From positions 62,001 to 126,000 of the forward strand of contig JBALWA010000002.1 of NCBI GenBank assembly GCA_036960305.1: a stretch of DNA of 64,000 nt, in the 5' to 3' direction. Source of the stretch: JBALVT01 sp036960305. Its GTDB lineage: Bacteria > Pseudomonadota > Gammaproteobacteria > Pseudomonadales > Halieaceae. The notes beneath the pieces are model-generated. The model did not search any database. It saw only the letters and a program-made list of their open reading frames with translations, and was not told where the DNA came from. The position numbers and the translations under genes are program-made. Positions 9,257-18,092 of this stretch are shown here, piece after piece; position 1 is the stretch's first letter, and each line of letters begins with the position of its first letter.

Positions 9257-9356
9257 GCGGAGTGATACTCCGACGGCCCGCCTCAACTACAGGTGAAGTT
9301 CTCAGCCAGATACGCAGTATACGCTGTAGTTGTGAGGGAAAGAGTGCAAATATCAT
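9257..9356 (-). promoter_or_regulatory. Structured leader of leuA with a possible leader peptide
   Basis: On the minus strand, before leuA, CAACTACAG (9332-9324) pairs perfectly with CTGTAGTTG (9292-9284). A second, strong hairpin follows: CGGAGT-ATC-ACTCCG (9272-9258) with flanking GCCG and CGGC that extend the stem. A 42-codon frame from ATG 9356 runs through the first arm and contains four Leu codons in its first 18 (CTC, CTA, CTG, CTG). This resembles an amino-acid attenuation leader, but there is no clear ribosome site for the small frame and no U-run after the second hairpin. The arms are seen; the regulatory role is inferred. Confidence 0.35.
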
Positions 9357-9360
9357 CTAA

Positions 9361-9516
9361 TATTCACATGAATACGCTATAAATCACTATTTATATTGAA
9401 ATATTAGCTATAGTCACTAATATTACCTTGAATAGGGGGTTTTACAGTTGAATAACTGTGCCGCCATCGCGAACAAGTTGTTTGCTGGCAGCGGCACAAC
9501 ACACCGAGGTATAAAC
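9361..9516. promoter_or_regulatory. AT-rich divergent control region between leuA and the Lrp-type gene
   Basis: This stretch is markedly more AT-rich than its neighbours. It holds the palindrome TATTCA-CA-TGAATA (9361-9374) and several AATATT/TATAG-type tracts around 9390-9425, the kind of sequence that Lrp/AsnC proteins bind. Divergent placement suggests that the regulator controls both itself and leuA. No exact Lrp consensus was found. Confidence 0.4.
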
Positions 9517-9993
9517 GTGAAACTGGATCGGACCGACCGCAAAATACTCACCGCCATGCAGGAAAATGGCAGAATCAGCAACCTGGAGCTCGCCGAACGG
9601 GTGGGCCTGTCCCCCACGCCCTGCTCCCGACGTGTGAAACGTCTGGAAGAGTCTGGCCTGATTAAAGGGCATGTGACCCTTCTCAATCAATCGATGCTGG
9701 GGCTCAAGCTCACCGCCTATATCGGCATTACCATGGATCGCCATACGCCAGACCGCTTCGAAGCTTTCGAACAGAAGGTAATAGCGTTTCCTGAAGTCAT
9801 GGAGTGCAATGTGGTAACGGGCCAGTCAGCAGATTATCTGCTCAAGGCGGTTGTGCCGGATATGGAGTACTACGAGAAATTCCTACTCGGTAAATTGACC
9901 CGCATCGAAGGCGTGACCGGCGTCCATTCCAGCTTCGAATTGCGCCGGGTGGTACAGCGCACGGCATTGCCCCTGGAACACATTCAGGGTTAA
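9517..9993 (+). CDS. Lrp/AsnC-family transcriptional regulator
   Basis: Feast/famine regulator, 158 residues with the family's standard length and layout. The N-terminal winged helix-turn-helix reads LDRTDRKILTAMQENGRISN and LAERVGLSPTPCSRRVKRLE, followed by ESGLIKGHVTLL. The C-terminal RAM/AsnC effector-binding fold contains VMECNVVTGQSADYLLKAVV, where the VTG..DY pattern is typical. The start is GTG at 9517, six bases after a GAGGT ribosome site; an upstream TTG at 9448 in the same frame has no such signal. It is divergent from leuA and close to ilvD and a threonine dehydratase-like gene, so leucine or a related amino acid is a reasonable effector, by inference. Confidence 0.92.
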   Translation: MKLDRTDRKILTAMQENGRISNLELAERVGLSPTPCSRRVKRLEESGLIKGHVTLLNQSMLGLKLTAYIGITMDRHTPDRFEAFEQKVIAFPEVMECNVVTGQSADYLLKAVVPDMEYYEKFLLGKLTRIEGVTGVHSSFELRRVVQRTALPLEHIQG

Positions 9994-10117
9994 CCGCGCC
10001 CCAGGTGCATTCTACGCTGGTAAAAAGCGCCAGTTTTCGTGGCCGATTCGACGCTTGTGGGGAATTTGGCCAGGTCCCAGTATGGCGACTCCCCAACAAA
10101 CAAACATTGGAAAAAAC

Positions 10118-10897
10118 ATGACAGATATGGTCGGGAAGATTGCCCTGGTAACGGGCGGCGCCAGCGGTATGGGCCGTATTATTGCCCTACGCCTGGCGAA
10201 ACGCGGTGCCAAAGTTGCTATTTTCGACGTGAATGACGAAGGCTTGGCAGCTACCGCCGCCGAGGCCGAGGGCATCACCCCGTTTCACTGTGATATATCC
10301 GACCTGGGCGATGTGGAGGCCAAAGTGGCCGCCGTGGCCGATAGTCTGGGGCCAGTAGACCACCTGGTACACGCGGCGGCTCTGATGCCCAGCCATAAGA
10401 TTCTCGACCAGACCCATGAGGGCATGGCGCGCTTATTCGCTATTAACTACTTCGGCACAACCTATATGGTGAGGACCGTATTGCCCTCGATGCTGGAACG
10501 TAAGGCAGGCCGTATCATTGTTTTTGGCTCTATCGCCGGCCACGCTCTGGTTCCCAACATGGGGGCCTACTGTGCAACCAAAGCCGCTGTGAACACGTAT
10601 ATGGAAGTGCTGCAAAATGAAATCCGTGGTTCTGGCGTACACTGCCACCTGGTGTGCCCACCGGCTGTCAACACGCCCCTCATAGAGCAATCGCTGGCGA
10701 CAGATTCACCCGGCAGTATGCTGGAAGCGAAGAAAAATGGTCGTCTGGCGGACCCACAAAAAATAGTCGACGCCATCGACAAGGGTGTTGCCAAGGGCAA
10801 GGATATTATTTACCCGGGCGAGGCAAAACTACTGCTCCTTTGGCACGCCCTGTTGCCGAAGCTGTGGTGGAAAGTTGTGATGAATTTCGAGAAGTAG
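10118..10897 (+). CDS. Short-chain dehydrogenase/reductase
   Basis: NAD(P)-dependent oxidoreductase of the classical SDR family, 259 residues. The dinucleotide-binding motif TGGASGMG is near residue 12, with a DVND acidic residue at the end of beta-2 that favours NAD(H). The catalytic serine is in IVFGSIAGH and the YxxxK pair is YCATK. The C-terminus (LLLWHALLPKLWWKVV) is hydrophobic and could associate with membrane. The start is taken as ATG 10118; an in-frame ATG at 10055 would add 21 residues that look unlike an SDR start. The substrate cannot be told from sequence. The Bcr/CflA gene follows 38 bases later on the same strand. Confidence 0.88.
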   Translation: MTDMVGKIALVTGGASGMGRIIALRLAKRGAKVAIFDVNDEGLAATAAEAEGITPFHCDISDLGDVEAKVAAVADSLGPVDHLVHAAALMPSHKILDQTHEGMARLFAINYFGTTYMVRTVLPSMLERKAGRIIVFGSIAGHALVPNMGAYCATKAAVNTYMEVLQNEIRGSGVHCHLVCPPAVNTPLIEQSLATDSPGSMLEAKKNGRLADPQKIVDAIDKGVAKGKDIIYPGEAKLLLLWHALLPKLWWKVVMNFEK

Positions 10898-10935
10898 CCA
10901 CTTTAAACACCGGGCTGTGCTAGCATCGCCAGCCC

Positions 10936-12129
10936 ATGAGCTCCCAATACCTACACCCTGAATCGCCCTGGCTGCTGGTATTGCTGGCCGGACTGGTCGC
11001 ACTTGGGCCACTCAGCATAGACATGTACCTGCCCGCCATGCCCGCCATGCAGGCGGCCCTTCATACTGATATCAGTAGTATGCACTTCACAGTAAGTGCT
11101 TACCTTATCGGCTTTTCGCTGTTCCACCTGCTGTGTGGCCCGCTGGCCGACCGCTATGGGCGCAAGCCGATTCTGCTGGGAGGAACCTTGTTATTCATGG
11201 CCGCGTGCCTGGGCTGTAGCCTGTCCGAGACGGTTGAGGAATTGTGGCTGTGGCGGTTTGCCCAGGGGATTGGGGCCTGCGTTGGACCGACGCTCGCGCG
11301 CACCATCGCAAGGGATATTTTCGGCCCTACCCGGGCGGCAAGGGCACTCTCAATCATCGCCATGCTGATGGCGCTGGCCCCCGCCATAGCACCGACGCTT
11401 GGCGGGCTAATGCTCCTCGTACTACCCTGGCCCGGTATCTTCGTTTTTCTTGCCTGTTACGGCGCCCTGATGATTGTATTGACCCGGCGCTACGTGCCCG
11501 AATCACTGCCTGCACCCCAGAGTCTGCATCCGGCGGCCATTTTGCGCAACTACAAAGAACTACTGGCCGATCCCCAGTACCTGACGGTAACGCTGGCCGG
11601 CGGTTTGACCTACGCAACCATGCTGACCTATCTGGCCTCTTCAAGCTTTGTCTACATCGACATGCTTGGCGTCCCCGTACAATATTATGGGCCCATTTTC
11701 CTCACTACAGTCCTGGGCTATATGGCTGGCAGCGCTATCAGTGCGAAACTTTCCAGCTCCCGGGGGTCTGAGTCACTGGTACTCATCGGCTCCGCGGTGT
11801 CTTTTGGTGCGATCCTGTCCATGTGGGCGGCATCGGAGTTGTTTCCCGCCAGCGTGCTCGCCCTGGTGTTACCCATGACGGTATTCACTGCCGCTATGGG
11901 CCTGATATTGCCTCACGCCATGGCGGTCGCACTGCAGCCTTTTACCCACATTGCTGCAACGGCTTCCTCTCTTCTGGGCTTCATCCAAATGTCCCTTTCA
12001 GCGGTGGCAAGCGCACTGATCGGCCTGTTTCTTACTACCACCCCGCGGCCCATGATTATCGCCATGGTTCTGATATCCTTTCTCAGCCTCCTCCTGGCCA
12101 GACGAGTTTATCGAACCGCTTGTCGCTGA
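10936..12129 (+). CDS. Bcr/CflA-family MFS drug efflux transporter
   Basis: Inner-membrane proton-driven exporter of the major facilitator superfamily with 12 predicted helices; 397 residues, the normal size. The first helix ends in GPLSIDMYLPAMPAM, the hallmark of the Bcr/CflA subgroup, and the loop 2-3 motif is GPLADRYGRKPILLGG. The fourth helix region has RFAQGIGACVGPTLARTIARD, also typical. Bcr relatives export bicyclomycin, chloramphenicol, sulfonamides or cysteine; the downstream cysteine synthase gene makes cysteine export possible, but that is only suggestive. The stop is 57 bases before the next gene. Confidence 0.9.
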   Translation: MSSQYLHPESPWLLVLLAGLVALGPLSIDMYLPAMPAMQAALHTDISSMHFTVSAYLIGFSLFHLLCGPLADRYGRKPILLGGTLLFMAACLGCSLSETVEELWLWRFAQGIGACVGPTLARTIARDIFGPTRAARALSIIAMLMALAPAIAPTLGGLMLLVLPWPGIFVFLACYGALMIVLTRRYVPESLPAPQSLHPAAILRNYKELLADPQYLTVTLAGGLTYATMLTYLASSSFVYIDMLGVPVQYYGPIFLTTVLGYMAGSAISAKLSSSRGSESLVLIGSAVSFGAILSMWAASELFPASVLALVLPMTVFTAAMGLILPHAMAVALQPFTHIAATASSLLGFIQMSLSAVASALIGLFLTTTPRPMIIAMVLISFLSLLLARRVYRTACR

Positions 12130-12186
12130 CCCGGGCACATCGCCTGTGGCATACTCAACAGCTCAGCCTATAACGGAGAAAGCCCT

Positions 12187-13194
12187 TTGCACACTGCTAG
12201 CGATGTCACACAGCTCATTGGCAATACGCCCCTACTCCACCTCAAACAAGTCTCGGAAGAGACCGGCTGTACCATTCTGGGCAAGGCGGAATTTCTAAAC
12301 CCGGGCGGCTCCGTCAAGGACCGCACCGCATTGGGCATCATACGGGCCGCTGAACAGTCTGGTGAGTTGCAACCGGGCGGGCGCATTGTAGAAGGAACTG
12401 CAGGCAACACTGGCATTGGCCTTACCCTGTTGGCTAACGCCCTGGGTTACAGCAGCTCTGTTGTCATGCCCATTACACAGAGCAAGGAGAAGATCGACTC
12501 CCTTGAACTGCTGGGGGCTGATCTTCATCTGGTAAACGCCACCTCATACAGCGACACCAAGCACTACATCCATACCGCTGAGCGGCTGGCCAATAAGTAT
12601 GCTGCCAAAGAGCCCCGGGGGGCTGTCTGGGCCCGCCAGTTCGACAATCTGGCCAATATGGACATTCACGCCAGAACAACCGGCAGTGAAATATGGGCGC
12701 AAACCGATGGCAAAGTCGACGGCTTCGTCTGTGCCGTGGGCACGGGTGGCACACTGGCAGGTGTATCGGCCACACTCAAGGAGAACAATGCCAATGTCAG
12801 TATTGCCATAGCCGACCCCGATGGTGCCTCCCTCCATGACTACTTTCGCAATGGCAGCCTGAATGCCACCGAGGGCAGCTCCATTATCGAAGGTATCGGC
12901 ATAAATCATGTGACCGACAACCTGGCCCAGGCAAAAGTGGACCAGTCCTTCAATATCAGTGATAGCGAGGCTCTCCCCTATATATTCGACCTATTGCGGC
13001 ATGAAGGCCTGTGCCTGGGAGGCTCCTCCGCCATCAATATTGCGGGCGCAGTTCGCCTGGCAAAACACCTGGGGCCAGGACACACCATCGTCACCATCTT
13101 GTGTGACTACGGTAACCGCTACCAGAGCAAACTCTTTAATCCGGTATTCCTTGAGAATAAAGGTCTGCCTGTACCAGAGTGGCTTGCTATCTAG
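12187..13194 (+). CDS. cysK: Cysteine synthase (O-acetylserine sulfhydrylase family)
   Basis: PLP enzyme that replaces the acetyl group of O-acetylserine with sulfide to make cysteine. 335 residues. The PLP lysine is in NPGGSVKDRTAL (near 45), the substrate loop is GTAGNTGIGLTLLA (near 75; enteric CysK has TSGNTG), and the phosphate loop is VGTGGTLAGVS (near 180). It begins with TTG, eight bases after GGAGA; no ATG or GTG is available nearby. CysM (thiosulfate-using) and cystathionine beta-synthase-like enzymes are close relatives, so the exact sulfur donor is not certain. It is convergent with DUF1415. Confidence 0.87.
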   Translation: MHTASDVTQLIGNTPLLHLKQVSEETGCTILGKAEFLNPGGSVKDRTALGIIRAAEQSGELQPGGRIVEGTAGNTGIGLTLLANALGYSSSVVMPITQSKEKIDSLELLGADLHLVNATSYSDTKHYIHTAERLANKYAAKEPRGAVWARQFDNLANMDIHARTTGSEIWAQTDGKVDGFVCAVGTGGTLAGVSATLKENNANVSIAIADPDGASLHDYFRNGSLNATEGSSIIEGIGINHVTDNLAQAKVDQSFNISDSEALPYIFDLLRHEGLCLGGSSAINIAGAVRLAKHLGPGHTIVTILCDYGNRYQSKLFNPVFLENKGLPVPEWLAI

Positions 13195-13217
13195 AGTTGC
13201 TTTAACGTGACAGTACG

Positions 13218-13763
13218 CTAGGAATCAAAAAGACCCTGCCAGCGGCGCCTTAGCTCTGCCAGGCCAAGGGCTTCCAGGGTCCGAATATTTTGTTGCGGGA
13301 TTTGTTCGGGTGCCTGAAATTCGGCCAACACACGCGTCAGCATATTTTCACGCAGCAGATGTATCATCGGGTAGGGGGAGCGGTTGCTGAAATTACCTGG
13401 CGCATCGGCAGGCTCGCCTTCGAACTGGTAATCGGGGTGAAAGCTCGCCAGTTGGACCAGGTCTTCCAGACCCGCAGCGACGACTAGCGCCTGCGCCTCA
13501 TCGAGAAAATCCAGATAGTCGTCAAAAGACGACAGCGTAAAGGGGAACGCGAGCAAAATGGTGGCAATCTCTTCCTCGGTGCTGGATTGAAGTAAATCCA
13601 GTTCCCGAAGAAAAGCACTGCGCAAGGCTTCTGGCGCAACAGCGTCTGAAACACGGATGCGCAGCTTATCGCTATGCTCCAGGGGTTTGGCGAAAGGACA
13701 AAGATCGAGCCCGATGACGAAAGACGCCAACCAGGCTCGAATATGCTCTTCATGCTGAGCCAT
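13218..13763 (-). CDS. DUF1415 family protein
   Basis: Conserved proteobacterial protein of unknown function, 181 residues. Recognisable are the opening HIRAWLASFVIGLDLCPFAKP (in part), the central FHPDYQFEG, and NRSPYPMIHLLRE. The single conserved Cys-Pro-Phe-Ala pattern and conserved His/Asp suggest a ligand or redox site, but no activity can be named. The start is ATG 13763, four bases after the stop of the rubredoxin reductase gene, so the two form an operon; a longer frame upstream would overlap that gene and reads like noise. The operon link to electron transfer is the only functional hint. Confidence 0.85.
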   Translation of the reverse strand: MAQHEEHIRAWLASFVIGLDLCPFAKPLEHSDKLRIRVSDAVAPEALRSAFLRELDLLQSSTEEEIATILLAFPFTLSSFDDYLDFLDEAQALVVAAGLEDLVQLASFHPDYQFEGEPADAPGNFSNRSPYPMIHLLRENMLTRVLAEFQAPEQIPQQNIRTLEALGLAELRRRWQGLFDS

Positions 13764-13767
13764 GCTA

Positions 13768-15138
13768 TCAGGCCAGTATGGCAGGCAATTCCTTCTGTAA
13801 GGCCATTTTACCTTTAGTGGCATCACCGGTCAGGGCGAAACCAAGTAACTGGCCACTGGCATCGCGGAACTCGCCCCGGACATTGTTGCCATCCGCTTCT
13901 ATCGTCCATTCACCCTCTGCGTTGAGTGCAGGGGGAGCAACCACGACCGGACAGGCCGGTGTTTTAATCGACACAGGCATCGCCGGATAACTCACCTGTG
14001 TAGGCTCGCCGGAGAGCGTCTTGCCCAAGGCCCGTGCCGCTGCCATCAAGGGCGCAACGTAAACCAGAACGTGGCCGGCAACCTCCGCACAATCGCCCAA
14101 AGCATAGACATTGGGCGCACTGGTCTCCAGCAGGCGGTTGGTCACAATGCCCCGGTTGGTTTCGATACCGGAGGCCTTGGCCAGGTCGATACGGGCGCGA
14201 ACGCCAACAGCAGATATCACCATGTCAGCCTCAATGGTCTCGCCATTATTCAGGCTAACAGCCACCCCCTGCTCACGGTGATTGACGGCGGTCACCAGAG
14301 GACCAAAATGGAACTTTGCGCCCTTCTCTTCAAGAGCCGACTGCACAGCTTTGCCTGCAGCCTCCGGCAGTAGCGTAGGCAGACAGTAGGCCAGGGGATC
14401 TACCGCCTCCACCTCAAAGCCACCATTGATCAGGTCATTGGTAAACTCACAGCCAATCAAGCCGCCACCAATGATACAAACTTTTTTCACATCGTTCTTC
14501 TTCACCGCTGTGCGAAAGTCATCGTAGTCCAATAGATCATTGACCGTATAGACTTTCTCAAGGCCGTCGCCTTCAATGGGTGGACGGATAACGTCGGCAC
14601 CGATTGCAATAACAAGCTTGCCGTAGTGGATGGCCGTCTCCGAGTCACCGACCTTGATCAGTTGGTTGGCCGTGTCGATTTCGTTGACCTTGGTCATGGT
14701 CCAAACACTGGCTTTCAGCTGCCTGGCCATACTGCCGGCATCCAGCTGTGCGAGATCATCGGCACTGGTATCCTTGGTGTAACCCGTAGACAGCATAGGC
14801 TTGGAGTATGACCGCCCGTCATCCGAGGTAATCAGGATCAGCGGGGTATCGCTATCGTGCTTGCGAAACTCCTTGGCGAGACCATAACCAGCCAGCCCTG
14901 TGCCCAGAATGACTACTGGCGGGTGCACCTTGTCGACCACGGGTTCCTCGTGGTGGGGCACATCGTCAACCGCCGCCTCCTCTATCAGCTCAAAATCTTC
15001 CTTGCCAACACCACAATCCGGGCACAACCAGTCTTCAGGTACGTCTTCCCACTTGGTGCCCGCGGCTATGCCGTCATCCGGCCAGCCTTCTTTTTCATCG
15101 TAAACCAGACCGCAGACAATACATTCCCACTTGCTCAT
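13768..15138 (-). CDS. Rubredoxin-rubredoxin reductase fusion (FAD-dependent)
   Basis: Natural fusion of an electron carrier to its reductase. Residues 1-55 are a complete rubredoxin with two iron-binding knuckles, CIVCGL and CPDCGVG, around GWPDDGIAAGTKWEDVPEDW. From about residue 75 an NAD(P)H:FAD oxidoreductase follows: FAD motif ILGTGLAGYGLAKEF, NADH motif IIGGGLIGCEFTNDL, and the second FAD motif ALGDCAEV. About 456 residues in all. In alkane degraders the two are separate proteins (AlkG/AlkT); fusions could serve alkane hydroxylase or oxidative-stress reductases. No alkB is near. GGAGTG nine bases before ATG 15138 sets the start, in preference to GTG 15150. Confidence 0.9.
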   Translation of the reverse strand: MSKWECIVCGLVYDEKEGWPDDGIAAGTKWEDVPEDWLCPDCGVGKEDFELIEEAAVDDVPHHEEPVVDKVHPPVVILGTGLAGYGLAKEFRKHDSDTPLILITSDDGRSYSKPMLSTGYTKDTSADDLAQLDAGSMARQLKASVWTMTKVNEIDTANQLIKVGDSETAIHYGKLVIAIGADVIRPPIEGDGLEKVYTVNDLLDYDDFRTAVKKNDVKKVCIIGGGLIGCEFTNDLINGGFEVEAVDPLAYCLPTLLPEAAGKAVQSALEEKGAKFHFGPLVTAVNHREQGVAVSLNNGETIEADMVISAVGVRARIDLAKASGIETNRGIVTNRLLETSAPNVYALGDCAEVAGHVLVYVAPLMAAARALGKTLSGEPTQVSYPAMPVSIKTPACPVVVAPPALNAEGEWTIEADGNNVRGEFRDASGQLLGFALTGDATKGKMALQKELPAILA

Positions 15139-15371
15139 GATAAAACTCACTCCAAATACTGAAATAATCCCAGCACTCAGCCGGGATCAGTGGCTTAAAT
15201 AGATAGATTTTGAGACGGAACACTATAGATCTGTATGAAAATTGTGCAAGGCTTTTATGCGCCACACAGTATGTCAAAATAAGCCAGCCTTCGAAGACTC
15301 GCTGAATGTTACAATATGCGTGTCCAGCCGCTCGGCATCCGCCTCAATTCCACCAGGTACCCTTGTCTCTA

Positions 15372-15992
15372 ATGCAGCATTGTCCGCTTCAAATTTCTGA
15401 GCCTGTTTGGCGGTCGGTAGAACGCTTCACCGCCGCACAGCTTCCCCAACGCTACCGATACTGGCTCCTGGATGATGGCTCCTTGACCAATCGACTGAGT
15501 GCAGCAGGTAACGGGGACTTCCAGGTTCAGCGCCTTTATCAGGGTTGGCAGGTGCCGAGCGCATCTGAACGAAAATTACTGGAGCTTCCACCAAGAGAAC
15601 TCGCCCTGATTCGTGAAGTTTCACTCTGTATTTCCGGGCAGCCCGTGGTCTTCGCCCGCAGTGTCTTCCCTCTTGCCTGCCTGTCTGGCAGCCTCAGGCA
15701 CCTGAGAAAACTCCAGAGCCAGTCCCTGGGCTCCATTCTGTTCAAACACCCCGGTATGCACCGCAACCCTTTTGAGCTCTCTTTTATGCCCGGCAATAGC
15801 CATTATCTACCCTCAGGGCTACAGCAGTCCGCTCCCGCCTGGGGACGCCGTTCGAGATTTACGGTTGCTGGAAAATCTTTGATGGTCAGCGAGGTTTTTT
15901 TGCAGGACTTCAGCCCGTGGAGCGCAGGCTCACCTGTACATCGCACGCAAAGGGGAAAGGTAAGCGCTGCAAATGTAGCGACAAAACAGTAA
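15372..15992 (+). CDS. ubiC: Chorismate pyruvate-lyase UbiC
   Basis: Splits chorismate into 4-hydroxybenzoate and pyruvate, the first step of ubiquinone synthesis. The order of E. coli UbiC landmarks is kept: YRYWLLDDGSLTNRL, YQGW, LIREVSLCISGQP (the active-site Arg), LGSILF, then AWGRRSRF and the catalytic Glu in MVSEVFL. It has about 20 extra residues after the usual end. The start is uncertain: ATG 15372 gives 206 residues and ATG 15306 gives 228; neither has a strong ribosome site, and the extra N-terminus is not family-like. ubiA follows after 33 bases. The first 155 bases upstream are shared with the divergent rubredoxin operon. Confidence 0.87.
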   Translation: MQHCPLQISEPVWRSVERFTAAQLPQRYRYWLLDDGSLTNRLSAAGNGDFQVQRLYQGWQVPSASERKLLELPPRELALIREVSLCISGQPVVFARSVFPLACLSGSLRHLRKLQSQSLGSILFKHPGMHRNPFELSFMPGNSHYLPSGLQQSAPAWGRRSRFTVAGKSLMVSEVFLQDFSPWSAGSPVHRTQRGKVSAANVATKQ

Positions 15993-16025
15993 GCTTGGCT
16001 ACCCCCTATCGCGATCGGATGCGCA

Positions 16026-16898
16026 ATGCCACCACAGTCCAAATTTAGCGCTTTATTGCAGCTCATACGTTTTGACAAGCCCATCGGTACCCTGTTGCTG
16101 CTATGGCCAACCCTCTGGGCGCTGTGGATAGCAGCGGAAGGTGTTCCCGACCCGACAATTCTCGTCATTTTTGTCGTCGGTACCTTTTTGATGCGATCCG
16201 CTGGTTGCATTGTCAATGATCTCGCGGATCGACACCTGGACGGCGGTGTCGCGCGCACACAGCACCGCCCTCTTGTTACCGGCGCCGTTACTGTGAACGA
16301 AGCGCTCATCCTCTGCGCCGCCCTGTGCATGGTCGCTTTCGTCCTTGTGCTATTCACCAACCCTCTCACCATTGGCCTGTCACTGGTGGCGGTACTCCTC
16401 GCCGCCATCTACCCCTTCATGAAGCGGTTTACCAATCTGCCGCAAATTATTCTGGGCGCGGCGTTTTCCTGGGGCATCCCCATGGCCTTCGCTGCGCAAA
16501 GCGAGACATTACCCACCGCATTGTGGCTCCTCTATACCGGCAACCTGTTGTGGACCGTGGTCTACGACACCAAATACGCCATGGTCGACAGGGAAGATGA
16601 TTTGAAGATGGGGGTACGGTCTACTGCCATTCTGTTTGGCGATGCCGACCGGGCCGTCATAGCTTGCCTGCAAGTGCTGTGCCTGTTGGCCCTCTACCTC
16701 GCCGGCGCCAATTTTGAACTGGGCTATTATTACAACGGCTCGCTGATAATCGCCGCCGGACTCTTCCTGTATCACCAGCACCTGATCAAGGAACGCAAGC
16801 CCGATGCCTGCTTTAGAGCTTTCAAACACAACAACTGGGTAGGGCTCGTTATCTTTACTGGCATTGCCCTGCACTACCAGTTTGGCCCAGGCACCTAG
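16026..16898 (+). CDS. ubiA: 4-hydroxybenzoate octaprenyltransferase UbiA
   Basis: Integral membrane prenyltransferase that attaches the polyprenyl tail to 4-hydroxybenzoate in ubiquinone synthesis. 290 residues, as in E. coli. Both Asp-rich diphosphate-Mg sites are present: NDLADRHLDGGVARTQHRPL near residue 58 and YDTKYAMVDREDD near 182. About eight hydrophobic helices surround them, starting with IGTLLLLWPTLWALW. It is in an operon with ubiC, so substrate production and prenylation are co-expressed. Confidence 0.95.
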   Translation: MPPQSKFSALLQLIRFDKPIGTLLLLWPTLWALWIAAEGVPDPTILVIFVVGTFLMRSAGCIVNDLADRHLDGGVARTQHRPLVTGAVTVNEALILCAALCMVAFVLVLFTNPLTIGLSLVAVLLAAIYPFMKRFTNLPQIILGAAFSWGIPMAFAAQSETLPTALWLLYTGNLLWTVVYDTKYAMVDREDDLKMGVRSTAILFGDADRAVIACLQVLCLLALYLAGANFELGYYYNGSLIIAAGLFLYHQHLIKERKPDACFRAFKHNNWVGLVIFTGIALHYQFGPGT

Positions 16899-16907
16899 CG
16901 ACCCTTG

Positions 16908-18092
16908 ATGGAAATGACAACCGCACTGTCAGTCGAATTCTTGCCCAGCCTCGACAATATCGCCGCTGCCGAATGGGATGGGGTCACAAATAGTGACTAC
17001 CCGTTTTTGCAACACAAGTTTTTATGGGGGCTGGAGCAAACTGGCTGCACCACCGCTGAATCAGGCTGGCAGCCCTGCCATGCTGTGCTTAGAGACGGGC
17101 AACAGCTTGTTGCTGTTATGCCGCTGTACCTCAAGTCGCACTCCTACGGAGAATATGTTTTTGACTGGGCCTGGGCCGATGCGTGGCGCCAACTAGGCCT
17201 TGACTACTATCCGAAGCTGGTGAGCGCCATCCCGTTTACCCCGGCCACCGGGCCGCGAATTTGCCTTGCCAAGGGGCAGGACAGCGCAACCGCTTACGGC
17301 GCGCTGTTAGAGGGGATTCGGCAATTGGCCCAGCGGCGGGATATCTCCTCCTGGCACCTGCTATTCCCGGAAGCCGATGTCGCCGAGACGATGACCGGGC
17401 TTAAAACACATCTGCGTGTCGCCGCGCAGTTCCACTGGTTTAACGAGGGTTTTGACTGCTTCGAGGACTTTCTGGCGACCTTCAACAGTCGCAAGCGGAA
17501 AAGCCTACGGCGCGAGAGAGCCCGGGTCGCAGAACAGGGTATCAGGCTAGAAACACTGGTTGGCAATGAGATTAGCGAACAGCAGTGGGAACAGTTTTAT
17601 CGGTTTTATCAGCTCACCTACGCAAAGCGCAGCGGTCATGGAGGCTACCTGAATCGGGAATTCTTCACGGAAACTGCCGCGAGTATGGGCAAGCAGGTCA
17701 TTATGGTACTGGCTTACGAGGGGCCGCAGGCGGTTGCTGGTGCCCTGTATTTCAGATCCTCGGATACGCTCTTTGGGCGCTATTGGGGCGCGGAAAAAGA
17801 GTTCGATTGCCTGCACTTTGAGGCCTGCTATTACCAGGGCATAGAATATTGTATCGCCAATGGCCTGCAGCGATTTGACCCGGGGGCTCAGGGAGAGCAC
17901 AAAATCCAGCGGGGTTTCAGGCCTGTGAAGACTTATTCCAACCACTGGATAGCGGACCCACGACTATCGGCTGCCGTAGCGGATTTCACTCGTCAGGAAC
18001 AGGGCCAGATCGACCACTATATGGCCCAGGCCAGCACGCTATTACCGTTTAAAGCCGCAGCGCACTCAAAGAGTTTTCCGCCAGACCAGTAA
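16908..18092 (+). CDS. FemAB-like / peptidogalycan-type GNAT protein (PF04339-like)
   Basis: Cytoplasmic protein of about 394 residues that resembles the conserved family once called 'peptidogalycan biosynthesis' proteins, with an acyltransferase-like double GNAT fold. Recognisable blocks are HKFLWGLEQTG near the start, the strongly conserved FDWAWADAWRQLGLDYYPKL, PFTPATGPR, the central FNSRKRKSLRRERARV, and the C-terminal QRFDPGAQGEHKIQRGF. No transferase substrate is known to me. The start is ATG 16908, with no good ribosome site, ten bases after ubiA. Its 3' end overlaps the convergent DUF938 gene by 27 bases. Confidence 0.83.
   Translation: MEMTTALSVEFLPSLDNIAAAEWDGVTNSDYPFLQHKFLWGLEQTGCTTAESGWQPCHAVLRDGQQLVAVMPLYLKSHSYGEYVFDWAWADAWRQLGLDYYPKLVSAIPFTPATGPRICLAKGQDSATAYGALLEGIRQLAQRRDISSWHLLFPEADVAETMTGLKTHLRVAAQFHWFNEGFDCFEDFLATFNSRKRKSLRRERARVAEQGIRLETLVGNEISEQQWEQFYRFYQLTYAKRSGHGGYLNREFFTETAASMGKQVIMVLAYEGPQAVAGALYFRSSDTLFGRYWGAEKEFDCLHFEACYYQGIEYCIANGLQRFDPGAQGEHKIQRGFRPVKTYSNHWIADPRLSAAVADFTRQEQGQIDHYMAQASTLLPFKAAAHSKSFPPDQ

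Noticed and set aside
10055..10117. N-terminal extension of the SDR gene from ATG 10055
   Set aside because: The 21 extra residues do not resemble an SDR start, and ATG 10118 places the dinucleotide motif at the normal distance.
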